Part shown: positions 48,845-57,124 of the stretch, in pieces | How positions within the stretch are numbered: position 1 is the stretch's first letter | Layout of the letters: each line of letters opens with the position of its first letter | From: CAYNJY01 sp964397755 | GTDB taxonomy: Bacteria > Patescibacteriota > Microgenomatia > UBA10105 > UBA927 | Length of the DNA stretch: 64,000 nucleotides | Direction of reading: 5' to 3' | Assembly: GCA_964397755.1 (NCBI GenBank) | Contig: CAYNJY010000001.1 | Span: 18,533 to 82,532 of the forward strand | Translations under genes and position numbers: made by a program | Notes under the pieces: model-generated | Database searches by the model: none | The model's input: the letters and a program-made list of their open reading frames with translations, nothing else | Told to the model about the DNA's origin: nothing

Positions 48845-49771
48845 TTACTGACTATTGACGGGTTTAAATTCAACTTGCATCAAAAGATGAAGCCAATCCC
48901 GTAGCTTCTGTCCTTCTAAACCCGTCTGATGACCTTTAAACGCGTCAACGAGGCTATTGAGGATGTCTTCATCAGAATAATGGCCGGCATCGATAGTGCT
49001 TCTATGTTCATGAGCTACCTTTTGTATCGCTGCTCGATAAGCTTGCTCTCCTCCAACAGTCCGCACGAATGTCCAGTATCCTTTGGCAAAATCCAACGCA
49101 CCGTTTGGCCTATCCCAGACATCACGGAAGCGCATGAGCGCATATTTTGTGACTCGCGCATGCTCATGGATAAGTTTTCTGCTTAGATCAGCCGTAGGCT
49201 CTCCTGCTTTTTTGGCGGTATTGGTTGCCCTATTCATTTCGTCAAATAGTGTTTTTCGTTCATCGGCTGCAAGCAGATTGACATATTGGGTATGTCGTGG
49301 TTTGCCTGTCAATTGTATACTCGAGTAGGTATCGAGCTGCGATTCATCCATGAGTGCGGGATGGCTTGGTAAAGGCATTCGATCCCCTGAAATATTTGGA
49401 GCCGACTCATACTCGTTCCATGGATCGATTTGCTTTGCTTCTCTTGGTGTAGCTCCGGGTCCTTTCGATGTGTCTTCTAACCTTGCTTTCGGTTCATCTT
49501 TGGAAATCACTTTTTCAATTATTGGAAGCTGGGTTTTAGCTGGCTCTCTCTCATGCGTCGGCTTAGCCTGTGCCGCGTTTTGGAGCCAATCGCGGGGACT
49601 AGCCCCAAAGGCGATGACTTCTCTTTTCACCGAACCGGCAAGGTTTTTGGGTATATCTTTGATCTTTGCGTCTTCCAAAAATTTCTTAAAGGCACCCGGC
49701 ATATCTGCCCGATTGATAACTGCCGATCTACCCACGAGGATAGCTCCAGCTCCAATTGTGGCTACAAGCAT
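48845..49771 (-). CDS. Hypothetical protein with N-terminal hydrophobic segment
   Basis: 308 residues, no recognised family. Starts MLVATIGAGAILVGRSAVIN (weak membrane segment), a Lys/Glu/Pro-rich middle, and a helical C-terminal half rich in charged residues (ERKTLFDEMNRATNTAKKAG, FRDVWDRPNGALDFAKGYW). Its ATG overlaps the stop of the gene at 49762-50022 by 10 bases, so it may be translationally coupled or the second half of one broken gene. Confidence 0.6.
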   Translation of the reverse strand: MLVATIGAGAILVGRSAVINRADMPGAFKKFLEDAKIKDIPKNLAGSVKREVIAFGASPRDWLQNAAQAKPTHEREPAKTQLPIIEKVISKDEPKARLEDTSKGPGATPREAKQIDPWNEYESAPNISGDRMPLPSHPALMDESQLDTYSSIQLTGKPRHTQYVNLLAADERKTLFDEMNRATNTAKKAGEPTADLSRKLIHEHARVTKYALMRFRDVWDRPNGALDFAKGYWTFVRTVGGEQAYRAAIQKVAHEHRSTIDAGHYSDEDILNSLVDAFKGHQTGLEGQKLRDWLHLLMQVEFKPVNSQ

Positions 49772-50022
49772 ACCTTCATAGACGTCCCAACGGCATTTCC
49801 GGCATACGCACCAGCTTTGACGATTGGACGGATCTTCTCTGAAATATCCTGCCCTATGTCCGGAAGATGACTTGCGACTTTGTCATAGAGTCTCATGGAT
49901 TTCTCTGTTTTCGGTCCCGGAAGACGGCTTTTGAGGAACCGGGTGATGGCACTTTCTACGTGCTGGGCGGGAATAGAGCGCTGTATCTCGACACCTAAAG
50001 GTTTTGGGCCTTCCATAGACAT
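49762..50022 (-). CDS. Hypothetical protein, coupled to 48845 gene
   Basis: 86 residues. Helical, basic; ends YAGNAVGTSMKVCL. The following gene starts inside its last codons in another frame. No family. Could be the front part of the 48845 protein if a frameshift is present. Confidence 0.5.
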   Translation of the reverse strand: MSMEGPKPLGVEIQRSIPAQHVESAITRFLKSRLPGPKTEKSMRLYDKVASHLPDIGQDISEKIRPIVKAGAYAGNAVGTSMKVCL

Positions 50023-50134
50023 AACGTATCACTAATCTAGAAACATCGCAATAGAGGTAATTACGCTTTCATCCGGGCTTTTCGCATCTCCCACTCCACC
50101 CGCTCGGCGAGGAATATTTTCAGAAGTCTGTTCT

Positions 50135-50157
50135 CTTTACACATCCGATGTGTAAAG
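50135..50157 (+). repeat. REP-like palindrome, left of the transposase
   Basis: CTTTACACAT-CCG-ATGTGTAAAG. An identical 23-base copy lies at 50877-50899, so the pair encloses the transposase gene. Confidence 0.9.
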
Positions 50158-50201
50158 CTGAACTCTTGACTTTTTCTCCCATCTTCTCTACCATCTGATT
50201 A

Positions 50202-50876
50202 ATGTACCGCCTGACTCCTTTGGTTACCGGTGAGTACTACCATATCTACAATCGAGGAGTAGAAAAACGCACAATTTTCTCTGATGAACGTAGTCGCCAG
50301 CGACTTTTGGATACGCTCAGCTACTATACCCCGGAGAAGCCGCAGTTTCGCCTCTCCCAGTTTCTCAACCTTTCATTGCCTATACGCATGAACGTCATGA
50401 AAACGATGCGCCAGCAACCACGACTGACGACTATCATCTCCTATGTCTTCATGCCCAATCACTTTCATTTATTACTTAGGCAAGAAGCGGATGGTGGCCT
50501 CACAGCGTTCATGAGGAGGATGACCGATAGTTATACGAAATACTTCAATACGCGCTATGGCAGAGTTGGACCGCTCTTTCAGGGGTCGTTTAAAGCCGTG
50601 AGGATCGAGTCGAACGAACAACTCCTCCACCTCACCCGCTACATACACCTCAATCCTTTGACAGGGAATGTTGTGAAGAGCATAGAAGAACTGTTTGTTT
50701 ACCCATGGTCTTCACTTCCGGAATACATGGCTGCAAAACCCTCCTTGTCTAATCCCACACCGGTACTGGCTACGTTCCGCTCAAAGCAGTCCTACCGATC
50801 GTTTCTGAATGATCAGGTCGAGTATCAAAAACAACGTAACTACCTCAAACACTTGCTCTTCGAAGAGAAAGACTAG
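50202..50876 (+). mobile_element. REP-associated tyrosine transposase (RAYT, Y1/HUH family)
   Basis: 224 residues. GEYYHIYNRGVEKRTIF, VFMPNHFHLLLRQ (HUH-type His-x-His) and TKYFNTRYGRVGPLFQG with the catalytic Tyr region, then RYIHLNPLTGNVV and YPWSSLPEYM. These enzymes cut single-stranded REP hairpins and are kept as single chromosomal genes. Two identical palindromes flank it here, in agreement. It is a good candidate for spreading the hairpins seen across this window. Only one copy is visible. Confidence 0.93.
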
Positions 50877-50901
50877 CTTTACACATCCGATGTGTAAAGC
50901 T
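50875..50901 (+). repeat. REP-like palindrome, right of the transposase; ends ndk
   Basis: AGCTTTACACAT-CCG-ATGTGTAAAGCT. On the plus strand it touches the transposase stop; on the minus strand it encodes the last residues LYTSDV and the TAA of ndk. Confidence 0.9.
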
Positions 50902-51301
50902 GGGGAAAAAGAAGGCCGATTTCTTTAGCTGCTGCTTCAGCGGAGTCGGAGCGGTGGACGACGTTTTTGGGTTTGCTTTCTCCGAAGTCGCGCCGAATGG
51001 TTCCAGGCGCTGCTTCGCTTGGGTCAGTCGGGCCGCAGATGTCAAACACTTTCGCAATCGCCTCCTCACCTTCAAGAACCATGGCGACAACCGGGGTGGC
51101 CATCATCTGGATACACAAATCGTCGAAAAAGGGTTTATCCTTGTGATGGGCATACCACTCTTCAAGGAGCGGCCGGGTAAGCTTGAGCATCTTCAGGGCG
51201 ACGATAGTCAAGCCCGCCCGCTCGAAGCGGTCGGTAATTTGGCCCACAATGTGCTTCTCCATGCCGTCGGGCTTGATGAGGACGAGTGTTCGCTCATTCA
51301 T
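50879..51301 (-). CDS. ndk: Nucleoside diphosphate kinase
   Basis: 140 residues. RTLVLIKPDGMEKHIVGQI, the variant MMATPVVAMVLEG and GTIRRDFGE, and KNVVHRSDSAEAAAKEI with the phosphoryl-carrying His (here NVVHRSDS, usual NxxHGSDS). Transfers the gamma phosphate between NTPs. The C-terminus ends in residues from the REP palindrome. The ATG at 51301 fits the family; two upstream ATGs are possible. Confidence 0.93.
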   Translation of the reverse strand: MNERTLVLIKPDGMEKHIVGQITDRFERAGLTIVALKMLKLTRPLLEEWYAHHKDKPFFDDLCIQMMATPVVAMVLEGEEAIAKVFDICGPTDPSEAAPGTIRRDFGESKPKNVVHRSDSAEAAAKEIGLLFPQLYTSDV

Positions 51302-51405
51302 ACCACTCATCATACCACCGCCCGCCCTGCTTTGACAGGGTCCACCCCATACTCTAGAGTGGAAGAAGCCGCGGGGTGATACTTATCGTAGTGGTGGGAC
51401 ATACC

Positions 51406-53739
51406 ATGGCAGTGTTGCGTACGCTTCATAAGAGACGAGAGTTTGCCAAAACCATGCTGGCATCGTTCTGGGCAGTATGTTTGGTAATTGTCCCTCCCTT
51501 GATCTTCCCCCGTGGAGCCTGGGCGGCGCCAATTACCCAGATTTCTTACGGTCCATCTGGCAGCGTCGTGGGAACATTCGTATCATCTTCGGCTGCCGAT
51601 TTTGTCAGTTTTAGGCCCAATCCAAATGACGCGCTGGGCGCAGGCACGACCGTTACCCTAACCTTGCCCACAGGCACCACCCTCAATACTGCCGCTCTTG
51701 CTGCCGGTGACTTTACCGTCACCCAAGCCACCACCGGCACCTGCAGCACCGCTGGATCCTATACAACGCCTTCGGCAGTTTCGATCAATAGTAGCACCGC
51801 TTCGCTTACCGTAACCGTCGCCGCAGAGTCCTTGAGCAAGAAGGGAAATAAGGAAAATTGTGGCCTGGGCCAGGTGACAATAAAAACCAGTAGTTCCCTT
51901 TCCGGCACCGAGATCCAACACCCAACCACGGCAACCGCCTCGGCGACCGTGACTGTCACCACGAGTGTGGGCGGAAGCGGATCTATCGCGAGCGTCTCTT
52001 TTATCGCAGGGCCCCCGACGAGCCTCATTAAAACCTTCGGTGACTCCCAATCCGCACCCCGCACGACCACCCTCTCCAGCTCGTTGGTCGTCACGGTTGC
52101 CGACGCCTTTGCCAATCCCCTCGCCGGGACCCTGGTAACGTTTGCACTCGCCTCTGCCCCTAGTGGAGCCACCGGACAATCCCTTACACCCTCAAGTGCC
52201 GCCACCAATACCAGCGGCCAGGCGGCAACCAGCGTAACGCTAGGGAGTGTCGCGGGTCCCTACACCGTCACCACCTCAACCGTGGGGCTCCCCAGTGTTA
52301 CGTTTGCTGCCACAGCAAGTGACGGCCCCACCATTTCCAGCCTTACCGCAACCCCCACCTCCTCCGGTGCCGATATAAGCTGGGCCACGGACGAAAACGC
52401 CTCTTCCCAGGCTGACTACGGGTTGACGTCAACCTATGGCAGCGCCACGGCAGAAAACAACACCGCTCCTCGCGTTCTCCAACACAACCTAGCCCTTTCC
52501 AACTTCCTCCCTTGTACCAAGTACCACTACCGTGTCCGATCAAAAAATACCGCAGGCGATGAACGGACGAGCTCCAATAACGCTTTTACCACCGCAGGCT
52601 GCACGGGAGGAGCTGCGGTTGCTGCCGAGGTAGCAAGCCGCCTGAGCCCATCCTCCGGAGGAAGCCTTTCTCTCTCCAGTGGCGGCATCGGCTTGACCCT
52701 CACGGTACCACCCGCATTTGCCAACGCTCCTGCGGTGTTCCAAGTCAAACAGCTGGACAAAGCCTCGGTCTTGGCAGCTATAGGATCACCGGCCGACCAG
52801 ACGGCAGTCGGCAGCCACGTCTACGAACTCTCCGCCTTACCCAACGAGGAGAGCGCGCTCTCCTCGTTTGCCAGCGCCCTTGCCATCCGGGTTAGCTATA
52901 GCCCAAGCGACGTTGCCGGCATCGATGAATCAACGCTTCGAATCTATCGCTGGAACGGCGTTAGCTGGCAAGAGCTTTCCGGCTGCAGCGTGGACACTGC
53001 CGCCGCCACGGTCTCCTGCACCACGACCGCCTTCTCCACCTTCTCCCTGTTTGGGAAAGCGCGGCCGCCGCCGCAACCGAGTTCTCCCGCATCCGCTTCC
53101 CCTACCTGTGGGGAGACGCCACCAGGGGTCACTGCCCCGTCCCTCTACGCGGCCATCCCCGAAGGCCAGACTGCCATAAGGCTCTTCTTCACCGAAGGGG
53201 AGGAGCCGCTGGATACCTACGTCCTAACCTACGGAAACGCCCCCAACACCTACCAGTGGGGGGCACTCAACATCGGTGGGAAAGGAACCAGAATCTACCT
53301 AGTCCAATCACTCTCCCCTACCACCACCTACTTCTTCCGTGTGCGCGCGGGCAATGGCTGTGCCACCGGCCCCTGGTCCAATGAGCTCTCCGCCACACTC
53401 CTTCCCGTGGCAAACCCCGTATCCTCTCCACCTGCCCTCCCTGCCGACTCCCCGTTTCCAACATCCTCCCAATTACCAAACCAGAGTACTGAAGAGCTCG
53501 TCGCGGAGGCGACACCAAAGGGGCTGTCCCGGGAGTGGGGTTTCGTTCTACTTGCCCTCCTCGTGGGGGTGAGCGCGGGATTCCCCGTAGTTTCTCTGAT
53601 ACTCTTATCCCGCCCCTTCTCGCGGCTGGGAGGACTCTCCCAGAACAAAATGCTCACCAATATACTCTATGGGAGTCTCGGTTTGCTCCTCGCTTTCGCT
53701 TTCGCTTTCGCATTCGCGGGTCTCTTCGGCGGTTTTTGA
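51406..53739 (+). CDS. Large surface protein with Ig-like and fibronectin III domains
   Basis: About 777 residues. Signal peptide (ends near WAAP), Thr/Ser-rich beta domains, a Big_1-like Ig domain (SSSLVVTVADAFANPLAGTLVTF, about residues 225-315), a first Fn3 domain (PTISSLTATPTSSGADISW), an Ala/Ser-rich domain, a second Fn3-like domain (ending FFRVRAGNG), Pro-rich linker and two C-terminal hydrophobic segments, the last with hexamer-encoded AFAFAFAF. Likely adhesin or envelope-anchored protein. A GTG 10 codons upstream is an alternative start. Confidence 0.8.
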   Translation: MAVLRTLHKRREFAKTMLASFWAVCLVIVPPLIFPRGAWAAPITQISYGPSGSVVGTFVSSSAADFVSFRPNPNDALGAGTTVTLTLPTGTTLNTAALAAGDFTVTQATTGTCSTAGSYTTPSAVSINSSTASLTVTVAAESLSKKGNKENCGLGQVTIKTSSSLSGTEIQHPTTATASATVTVTTSVGGSGSIASVSFIAGPPTSLIKTFGDSQSAPRTTTLSSSLVVTVADAFANPLAGTLVTFALASAPSGATGQSLTPSSAATNTSGQAATSVTLGSVAGPYTVTTSTVGLPSVTFAATASDGPTISSLTATPTSSGADISWATDENASSQADYGLTSTYGSATAENNTAPRVLQHNLALSNFLPCTKYHYRVRSKNTAGDERTSSNNAFTTAGCTGGAAVAAEVASRLSPSSGGSLSLSSGGIGLTLTVPPAFANAPAVFQVKQLDKASVLAAIGSPADQTAVGSHVYELSALPNEESALSSFASALAIRVSYSPSDVAGIDESTLRIYRWNGVSWQELSGCSVDTAAATVSCTTTAFSTFSLFGKARPPPQPSSPASASPTCGETPPGVTAPSLYAAIPEGQTAIRLFFTEGEEPLDTYVLTYGNAPNTYQWGALNIGGKGTRIYLVQSLSPTTTYFFRVRAGNGCATGPWSNELSATLLPVANPVSSPPALPADSPFPTSSQLPNQSTEELVAEATPKGLSREWGFVLLALLVGVSAGFPVVSLILLSRPFSRLGGLSQNKMLTNILYGSLGLLLAFAFAFAFAGLFGGF

Positions 53740-53752
53740 AGAGAATCAGGTA

Positions 53753-55033
53753 TTACATGCCCAACATCCGAAAGAGCTCCTCATCCCTCTGCTTCCTCCA
53801 CACCAAAGCCAGGTTGAGCGTCTCGGTCCGAAGGTACTTCTTTGCAAGCGTGTTCACCTGATCGATCGTCACTGCGTCATTCCGTTTGAGGTAGTCTTCA
53901 AGCGTGAGGATCGGCATGCCGTAGACTTCCTGCCGGCCGTAGAACTCCACAAAGAACTCCGGGTCTTCACTCTTGAACGCGAGCATGGTCGCAAGCCTTT
54001 TCTTGGCGATCCGAAGTTCTTCTTCCGTCACGCCTCCATCCCGCGCCTTGGCAAGTTCGTCTAAGATGGCCCGAACCGCCTCTCCAACCTTCTCCGTCGC
54101 GACGCCGGCGTAGATCGACCAATTGCCGACATCGTGCCAATTGTCTGAGCCGCTCCTGATCTGGTAGCAAAGTCCCCGCTTCTCGCGGATTTCCTTAAAA
54201 AGTCTCGACGTAAACGATACGCCCATGATCAAATTAAACAAATTCCACGCAAACCGCTCGTCGCTCTGCCTCGCAAACGTACGCACCCCGAGGATAAGGT
54301 GCGCCTGCTGCGCCTCCGGCTTGGTGACCACCTCAAGACGGGGCTCTCTTTGATTCTCAAACACCGGTGCAAAAGAGTCATTGGTTTTCCCTGGAAGGCT
54401 TCCAAACCACTCGGTGACTATTTCTTTAATTTTTGAGATTTGAGATTTGAGATTTCCTGCAAGTACCACCACTATCCGCTCCGGCATATACCACTGATAA
54501 TGGAAGGTGTGCAGAGTTTCGCCTGTGAGACTGCCGACGCTTTCTTCTTCGCCGATCACCCGCATCCCGAGAGAACTACCCGGGTAGAGCATCTTGTGGT
54601 AGACTTCCTCCGCCTTTGCAGCTGGCTCGTCCTCATACCGCTTCATCTCCTCAAGGATCACACCTCGCTCGCGCTCGAGGTAAACTTGTTCAAGCCGAGG
54701 CGCCAGTACAAGCTCTTTATTGATCTCTAGCGCTTTCTCCCAGTCAGTGCTAAGAACCTTGTTGTGATAGCTCGTAAGGTCAATGTCTGTATACGCGTTC
54801 TGGAGCCCTCCCATCTTCTCAACGACGTTGACGGCATCCGTTGTCGGATACTTTTTCGTGCCCTTAAATACCATGTGCTCGATGAAGTGAGAGACCCCGT
54901 TAAGGGCTGGCGTCTCATAGCGGCTCCCCACTCCCACCATGACAGCCGTCGCAACGCTCTCAATCCCTTCCATCGGAACAAGGAGCAACCGAACGCCGTT
55001 AGAAAATTTTCCTTTTTGTAGGTCGTTTCCCAT
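53753..55033 (-). CDS. M16-family zinc peptidase (pitrilysin/processing-peptidase-like)
   Basis: 426 residues. FSNGVRLLLVPM, GVSHFIEHMVFKGTKKYP (HxxEH) and ERGVILEEMKRYEDEP (distal Glu ligand) at the N-terminal half; the C-terminal half carries the R/Y pair region KRGLCYQIRSG. One-half-type M16, usually acting as a dimer. A heptamer array inserts residues NLKSQISKIKE after VVVLAG. Start at 55033 (MGNDLQKG) chosen by homology; an earlier ATG at 55060 is possible. Convergent with the surface-protein gene. Confidence 0.92.
   Translation of the reverse strand: MGNDLQKGKFSNGVRLLLVPMEGIESVATAVMVGVGSRYETPALNGVSHFIEHMVFKGTKKYPTTDAVNVVEKMGGLQNAYTDIDLTSYHNKVLSTDWEKALEINKELVLAPRLEQVYLERERGVILEEMKRYEDEPAAKAEEVYHKMLYPGSSLGMRVIGEEESVGSLTGETLHTFHYQWYMPERIVVVLAGNLKSQISKIKEIVTEWFGSLPGKTNDSFAPVFENQREPRLEVVTKPEAQQAHLILGVRTFARQSDERFAWNLFNLIMGVSFTSRLFKEIREKRGLCYQIRSGSDNWHDVGNWSIYAGVATEKVGEAVRAILDELAKARDGGVTEEELRIAKKRLATMLAFKSEDPEFFVEFYGRQEVYGMPILTLEDYLKRNDAVTIDQVNTLAKKYLRTETLNLALVWRKQRDEELFRMLGM
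54426..54455 (+). repeat. Heptamer array inside the M16 peptidase gene
   Basis: Minus-strand AAATCTC repeated three times, then AAAAATTA. Same unit and nearly the same peptide as in the PPAT-DUF359 gene. Confidence 0.8.
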
Positions 55034-55145
55034 ACAGCAACCTATCCTATCAAACTCCATGAGCGACGCCAAGATACAATTATCCCATCCACTCCTTGCG
55101 TCTTCTGCCTCAATACTCGATACTTAATACCAGAGCTGTAAGCCT

Positions 55146-55520
55146 ATGACCCCAGATGACATTCGCCAGCAGATAGAGGAAAAGGTTGTCAGCCTCATCA
55201 AGGAGAAAGTCGAGTCTGAGGAGATGACGGAGGAGCAGGCGCAGAAACTCTCCCAGTTCGTCCTTTCCGTTCTTGCGCCCGGTATAACCTTTGAGGAGCT
55301 ATTCAAAGCAATCCCCAAGCTCGACGACGCCTACCCGGAGCTCTCTCCTATCACGCTGCCGTTTCTCCTCCAGTACGAAGAGCGTATCATCAAGCAAGCT
55401 CAGAGACAGGTGGAAGAGCTCGTTCGCCAGGGCCAGTACGATGCGGCGGTCAAGCTTGCAGACAAAGCAATCCGCCAAGACGTCAACATCGTCTGGCAGG
55501 GCGCAGGGAAGCCGCAGTAG
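55146..55520 (+). CDS. Hypothetical helical protein
   Basis: 124 residues, acidic, all helical (RQQIEEKVVSLIKEKVESEE at the start and EERIIKQAQRQVEELVRQGQ later). No membrane segment. No family recognised. First of three same-strand genes 55146-57066, divergent from the M16 peptidase. Confidence 0.7.
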   Translation: MTPDDIRQQIEEKVVSLIKEKVESEEMTEEQAQKLSQFVLSVLAPGITFEELFKAIPKLDDAYPELSPITLPFLLQYEERIIKQAQRQVEELVRQGQYDAAVKLADKAIRQDVNIVWQGAGKPQ

Positions 55521-55540
55521 ACACACACCGAAGCCACACT

Positions 55541-56362
55541 ATGGATCTGCAAGCAGAACTGATCAAGGCGAAACCGCAACCAAAAATCCAGATTTCTCCC
55601 CCTCCTACCGCGGAGCCGGTCGCGCAAAAACCATTGCCCAAAGGCGCAACACCCCGCCAAAAGCTTGAGGCGCTTGCGGCGGGAGACATGGGAGCGCTCG
55701 CGGAAACGGGTGAGTCCTCTCTGCCGCGCGAGCAGGTGAATGAGCTTCTAACCCAAACAGGCGAGGTTCTCCTCGAAGTCAAAGATACCCGCGTGCTTCT
55801 CGCAGCCTTAGCGAGAGCTTCATCTGATTCACGACTGGGCAATGCACTTCGTCGGGATAGTGTGCGGATGATTGCATCGCTTGATCCTGAGATGGTTCCT
55901 GAGGCCCTCCGACCTCGACTGGAAGAGCTCAAGACAAAGAGCGCACCGCTCCTTGCACGCGCTGGTGGCAAGGACAGTGAATTTGCTGATTTCCTATCCG
56001 AGTACAGTCAAAAGAATCCCGACCGCGCAGTTCCTCCGGGCGTCATTGACAGCCTGCGCCAGGGATTGGTCAACACGCCAGAACTCGTTGCTCAAGCAAT
56101 TGGAAGCGATCCAACGCTCAAAGAAGCGCTCCTCACGGAGCTAGGAATATCGCAGGGTCAACTCTCAAAGCCCGAAGGAGTGATCGCGAGCCTCGGCCTT
56201 GCCGCCACACCCGAGACGATTTCGCAGGCATCTTTCCTCTTTGCGCCGAAGGCATCAGAAAGACCAATACAGACGATGATTTTCCCGAGCATCCTTGCCG
56301 GCGGACTCACCCTGATGTTCCTCTCCCACTTCATGTCAAGCCAAGGGGAAAGTAAACACTAA
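55541..56362 (+). CDS. Hypothetical helical protein with C-terminal membrane anchor
   Basis: 273 residues. Pro-rich start (PQPKIQISPPPTAEPVAQKP), long helical middle part with HEAT/armadillo-like look, and a single C-terminal hydrophobic helix (FPSILAGGLTLMFLSHFM). A tail-anchored cytoplasmic protein by this layout. Its stop overlaps the next gene's ATG by one base, so the two are translated together. Confidence 0.7.
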   Translation: MDLQAELIKAKPQPKIQISPPPTAEPVAQKPLPKGATPRQKLEALAAGDMGALAETGESSLPREQVNELLTQTGEVLLEVKDTRVLLAALARASSDSRLGNALRRDSVRMIASLDPEMVPEALRPRLEELKTKSAPLLARAGGKDSEFADFLSEYSQKNPDRAVPPGVIDSLRQGLVNTPELVAQAIGSDPTLKEALLTELGISQGQLSKPEGVIASLGLAATPETISQASFLFAPKASERPIQTMIFPSILAGGLTLMFLSHFMSSQGESKH

Positions 56363-57066
56363 TGATACCTTTTGTTCTACTCATCACAGAACTCATTTGC
56401 CTTTACATTCTCTCACGGGCTCTCCTTCGACTCCTCTCCTTCGTTCTTTGCCGAACCTTCAGGAGTCAAGATGTTGCACTCACGGTAGTCACTCTCCTTC
56501 TCTTCCCCGGCACCGCAGTCCATGAACTCTCGCACCTGTTTATGGCAGAAATTCTCGGCGTTCCAACAGGAAAATTGGTTCTCGTGCCAGAGGTAATCCG
56601 GGCAGCGGAAGTTCAAACGGGAAGCGTTGCTATTGCAAAGACCGATCCCCTGCGCCGGAGTCTCATCGGGATCGCGCCCCTCCTTGCTGCGTTCGTTCTC
56701 ATAAGCGCGCTCTCCTTCTTCCTCATGGGGGCTGAAGCAAGCGAGACATCCTGGTTTCTCTCTCTTCGCGCAAACCCCCTTCGGACCGCGCTCATCGTCT
56801 ACCTCCTCTTTGCCATCTCCAACACCATGTTCTCATCTCCCCAAGACCTCAAGGGGGTTCTGCCGTTTACCCTGCTGGTGGTGCTCCTTGTGTCTGGCGC
56901 ATTTTTCGCAGGAATTCGGCTCACGTTGACCGGACAGGCCCTCAGCCTTACCCAAACCTTCCTTCTCATACTGGTGAGAAGCCTCGGGATCGTCCTTGGA
57001 GTCAACCTCATTCTTTTCCTCGTTTTTTCACTGGTTCGCGTGATCGTCGATCGCCCACACTTCTAA
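56362..57066 (+). CDS. HExxH integral membrane protein, M50-like
   Basis: 234 residues, about six hydrophobic helices. GTAVHELSHLFMAEILGVPTG in helix 2 has the HExxH zinc motif in a membrane segment, the hallmark of site-2-like proteases; the second Asp motif is not clear. A pre-sequence shows LLLFPGTAVH. Function in envelope processing is inferred. Third gene of the 55146 operon. Confidence 0.7.
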   Translation: MIPFVLLITELICLYILSRALLRLLSFVLCRTFRSQDVALTVVTLLLFPGTAVHELSHLFMAEILGVPTGKLVLVPEVIRAAEVQTGSVAIAKTDPLRRSLIGIAPLLAAFVLISALSFFLMGAEASETSWFLSLRANPLRTALIVYLLFAISNTMFSSPQDLKGVLPFTLLVVLLVSGAFFAGIRLTLTGQALSLTQTFLLILVRSLGIVLGVNLILFLVFSLVRVIVDRPHF

Positions 57067-57124
57067 GCGAAAGAGATTCCGGGAATCGCGCTCGATTGTA
57101 AAACGTCTCCATAGAATCGACGTT

